This document shows positions 7,501 through 8,836 of a stretch of DNA of 8,836 bases, in pieces. Source of the stretch: Planctomycetaceae bacterium UBA4732 (GTDB lineage: Bacteria; Planctomycetota; Planctomycetia; Gemmatales; Gemmataceae); assembly GCA_002404095.1 (NCBI GenBank), contig DHJA01000207.1, positions 1 through 8,836 of the forward strand, in the 5' to 3' direction. The notes below the pieces were generated by a model that saw nothing but the letters and a program-made list of their open reading frames with translations, had not been told where the DNA came from and searched no databases. How positions within the stretch are numbered: the stretch's first letter is position 1; every line of letters begins with the position of its first letter. A program made the translations under genes and the position numbers.

Positions 7501-8646
7501 GTTCAGGGCGATCTTGACGCCGGCGTCGCATGGCTGCTCGACTCGATCAACGGCAAAGTGGATAGTAAAACGGTCGAGCTGGAAGCCAACATCAAGGCAG
7601 TCGAAGCGAAAAAGACCGAATTGCCCGCGAAACTCGCCGTCGGCCAGGAAATCAAACTGAACGACACGCCCGTCGGCGTCGGTTCCAGCACGGACGGCAA
7701 GACGACGTATGTCCTCCTTTACGGCGGTGAAGCGTCCGCTTACGGCGCCGATGGCAAGGAAATCTGGCACACGCAAGCGCTTCTCGAAGGATGCAATCTC
7801 GCCGTCAGCCCCAAGGGCGACCGCATCGCCGTTGCGGGCTATCCGGGGCTGCTCGTACTTGACGCCAAGGACGGCAAGGTTCTCGGCGGTCACAAGGCGG
7901 CGCCGTATGTGAAGGGCGATGTACCGCCGGCCAACAAGATGCTGGCCGCTGCGTGGAACGACAAGGGTACACTCGTCGCGTCCGGCTGGGCCGTTCCGAA
8001 TCCCAAGGCGCCGGAAGCCGCCGTGGTGTTGGACGCCGACGGCAAGGAAGTATCGCGGCCGAAGGAAGCCGGCGCCGTCATGGGCGTTGCCTTCGCGCCT
8101 GGCACAGATACGCTGCTGATCGGCGCCGATCAACTCACGGCGGTCAACGCGCCCGACGGCAAGCCGTTGTGGAGCAATCCTATCAAGGGAGCGCAGGCGT
8201 TCGCGTTTACGGCGGATGGCAAGACCGGCGCGGCCGGCGGCTGGGGCAAGAACGTCGGCGCCTTCGGTCTGACGGACGGAAAGCCGACAAAGCAGGGCGC
8301 TTTTGACTCCGTAGTGGGCGGCGTTGCCTTCTTGCCGAACGGGGATCTGGCCGTGGCGATCTGGGGCGGCGTTCATCCGTTGTACGTCCTGCATGGCGAC
8401 GGAGCTAAGCCGGCGCCGCTGTTTCAATCACAATTTGGTTTCCAAAATGTCGCGTGGTCGGACGCGCTAAAGGGACTTATCGCGGTGGAGCAAGGCGGCA
8501 AGCTCTGGCTGCTGGACGCGGACGGTAAGCCGAAGGCGATGTTGGATGAGTACGCCGGAACGACGGCGTATCGGCTGTCGCTGCACGGCAGCGACGTGTT
8601 GTTGGGGCGGATGAATCGGACTGTGCAGAGGGTAAAAGTGCAGTAA
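4534..8646 (+). CDS. Giant secreted multidomain protein: GH42-like glycosidase module with C-terminal beta-propeller
   Basis: This 1370-aa protein starts with a Sec signal peptide (MRSF, hydrophobic 6-17, APA|A cleavage near 23). In order I see: a beta-sandwich (about 25-125); a TIM-barrel-like region (about 126-455) with FDEPG at 231-235, where Glu233 is a candidate acid/base, and an aromatic-rich end (YYLPTWGTHTW, 382-392; WMSWITKLEGMEY, 400-412); an alpha/beta region (about 458-600, including VIMCPRL and YIAAGGKLIQF) like the trimerisation domain of GH42 beta-galactosidases; a beta-domain to about 716; a lower-GC-encoded beta segment (about 718-836); an alpha/beta unit (about 838-1005, FGPDDAGKK, VLPGHPLL, GDLDAGVAWLL); a short Glu/Lys helix (1008-1035); and a beta-propeller (about 1040-1370) with seven recurrent strand/turn units, most ending in a DGK turn. 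It likely acts on an extracellular or periplasmic glycan. The nucleophile could not be assigned, so it may be non-catalytic. No named family covers the whole architecture. Confidence 0.88.
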   Translation: MRSFSIGALVLGLLFGLSSTAPAADEATASLAGTRTHFSMAEPIEFAVLYKNDGGNAKTLPLEIRHSDGSTVTINAPFDAAAGKSQSRMVTLHPNALKPGDYTVAVKSDGAAKPATFSVHRDEHPSAYMTAQWVQHQELPGTIAAKGGWMYFTSDFHSLHPRKPTPDDVANAYVAARMKPFALCVLGGGHQLDLDLHNDWGDPWVQRSIAWRMQLNALSNRIYPIAGLHCFDEPGLTWWPTQPVGEIKADANPFSIPHQLEEFTKRTGKKLPEGPFAFTGPQYAKRMDEWIDFMEQRQKYLEQSWHATRWAADSVTPKFATINQVSSSYAPGDTTDGVDTRQDRAYDVLSGHGGYSDAGFGTMFPVRSAEGFQGYSQGKPHYYLPTWGTHTWASMRNGVWMSWITKLEGMEYPPGEDYSLAGADGGYDGTNTVFEIAEINRRLALVGDVMRRIPKTPSPVAMLHSTRQDAWDIATLNSPKLHTPGAAPYANIHRAAVDSCFFRVMEQGIVPNWIDEVEVSDKGAAFLKQWKVIMCPRLTTATPAFQKALEGYIAAGGKLIQFKGDGLIVKGSIVADHGFSDPSAHWEEVQKDGMWSSPQYRDLQWRKWNNDSAPTFAKDLAAWIGEQPYRSSNHDILLGAHKAGAATYLLFANNAQSQEDPRGVKAELIPAETTVTVPAGGMVYDLFNGGVVPIKDGKAILRLAAGDGACWVHLLKKAARAEEMAGGKHGPDYVRDGVLSWLLSTSEPPFLPIRVRILDAENRVVDELYRATIPGTVESPKYAGISSLDLDYPVGHNWDAASHQLEYSFLHPWSLGANSRKIRAEPEEKALLATVNTDFVSIYFDDAKKIADLFAGKAMAPPYDKLNWDAKRVWNLDPKKFAVFGPDDAGKKIADALKAKGMTVEVNPKYEIKPIVREPGRGGAGPTFGLDNFENINAHAIVLPGHPLLKASFERGHINRPVTATFPGPGRAYVQWGVSCYQPGWEDVFVQGDLDAGVAWLLDSINGKVDSKTVELEANIKAVEAKKTELPAKLAVGQEIKLNDTPVGVGSSTDGKTTYVLLYGGEASAYGADGKEIWHTQALLEGCNLAVSPKGDRIAVAGYPGLLVLDAKDGKVLGGHKAAPYVKGDVPPANKMLAAAWNDKGTLVASGWAVPNPKAPEAAVVLDADGKEVSRPKEAGAVMGVAFAPGTDTLLIGADQLTAVNAPDGKPLWSNPIKGAQAFAFTADGKTGAAGGWGKNVGAFGLTDGKPTKQGAFDSVVGGVAFLPNGDLAVAIWGGVHPLYVLHGDGAKPAPLFQSQFGFQNVAWSDALKGLIAVEQGGKLWLLDADGKPKAMLDEYAGTTAYRLSLHGSDVLLGRMNRTVQRVKVQ

Positions 8647-8651
8647 ACCTA

Positions 8652-8724
8652 ATTTCGTTTAGCCGCGACCCGAAGGGGAGCGCTCTGACAGAGCGCTCCC
8701 CTTCGGGTCGCGGCTAAACGAAAT
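8652..8724. repeat. 73-bp perfect palindrome (36-bp arms, 1-nt centre)
   Basis: Arms 8652-8687 and 8689-8724 are exact reverse complements around A8688. The left arm starts ATTTCGTTTAGCCGCGACCC and ends GAGCGCTCTG. The repeat starts 5 nt after the stop of the 1370-aa gene. Both arms are GC-rich except for the outer ATTTCGTTTA, and no T-run follows. As RNA it would fold into an exceptionally stable hairpin that could block 3' exonucleases or aid termination. As DNA it resembles REP-type or miniature palindromic elements. Its perfection implies recent origin, gene conversion or selection. Confidence 0.95.
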
Positions 8725-8739
8725 GCGGATGGGCGCACG

Positions 8740-8779
8740 AAAAAACCCCGCCAGGTTTAACCCTGACGGGGCTATCTTT
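8740..8779 (-). terminator. Intrinsic terminator, strongest for leftward transcription
   Basis: CCCCGCCAGG (8746-8755) pairs with CCTGACGGGG (8762-8771) with one internal C-A mismatch and a 6-nt loop. On the minus strand the stem is followed by six U residues (complement of A8740-8745), a classical terminator. On the plus strand it is followed only by CTATCTTTA, so it could act weakly for the 1370-aa gene. Its polarity implies a minus-strand gene entering from the right. Confidence 0.8.
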
Positions 8780-8836
8780 AACTTCGACGAACACCAATTC
8801 CAAAGCGAGGGATGCGAGACATGATTACTTGTGTCT
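8778..8836 (-). CDS. Possible C-terminal fragment of a minus-strand gene running in from the right
   Basis: A minus-strand frame open from the right edge reads TQVIMSRIPRFGIGVRRS and stops at TAA (8778-8780), immediately before the terminator stem with its U-tract on the same strand. Basic, short C-terminal tails of this kind are common, but 18 codons cannot identify a family. The alternative is a plus-strand gene starting at ATG 8821 with GAGGGA 8 nt upstream. I favour the minus strand because of the terminator polarity. Confidence 0.3.
   Translation of the reverse strand, partial: TQVIMSRIPRFGIGVRRS

Noticed and set aside
8821..8836. Plus-strand gene start (ATG at 8821 with GAGGGA upstream)
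   Set aside because: Only five codons are visible and the terminator polarity favours a minus-strand gene; it cannot be excluded.

Overview
The window looks like chromosomal DNA from a member of the Planctomycetota, or a close relative in the PVC group. The basis is circumstantial: a type III glutamine synthetase, an exported enolase-superfamily sugar-acid dehydratase with a twin-arginine leader, a very large secreted glycosidase-like protein fused to a beta-propeller, high GC, and short palindromic intergenic repeats. No rRNA or other taxonomic marker is present, so this remains an inference. No tRNA, rRNA, CRISPR array, transposase, integrase or phage gene was seen.

Layout from left to right. 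(1) Positions 2-1132, plus strand: the C-terminal half of a type III glutamine synthetase. (2) Positions 1133-1418, no confident gene: seven tandem 9-nt units that also form a long inverted repeat. (3) Positions 1419-2375, plus strand: a receiver-like domain joined to a degenerate GGDEF domain that has lost its catalytic signature but keeps an RxxD inhibitory-site motif at the canonical spacing. (4) Positions 4455 down to 2395, minus strand: three co-oriented genes. The first two overlap by ATGA and encode a helical 181-aa protein and a 92-aa protein with RelE/ParE-like secondary structure. After 40 nt comes a 399-aa acid-sugar dehydratase whose active-site residues match D-galactonate dehydratase in identity and spacing. 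(5) Positions 4456-4533: a 78-nt divergent intergenic region with ribosome-binding sites for both directions and a 13-bp palindrome. (6) Positions 4534-8646, plus strand: a secreted 1370-aa protein with a signal peptide, beta-sandwich, GH42-like barrel and trimerisation-type domain, further beta and alpha/beta domains, and a C-terminal propeller. (7) Positions 8652-8779: a 36-bp perfect inverted repeat with a single-base centre, then an intrinsic terminator whose U-tract serves leftward transcription. A possible C-terminal fragment of another minus-strand gene lies at the right edge.

Functionally, the right half could be a carbohydrate-use locus: the large extracytoplasmic protein would act on a glycan, and the divergently encoded dehydratase would act on a released sugar acid. 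The small overlapping pair resembles a toxin-antitoxin cassette placed between them, but this rests on gene layout and predicted secondary structure only. The left half (glutamine synthetase and the pseudo-diguanylate cyclase) has no obvious link to it. I see no clear evidence of a wholly new system. The best leads are the degenerate GGDEF protein, the overlapping small-gene pair, the two palindromic repeats, and the composition shift inside the giant gene.
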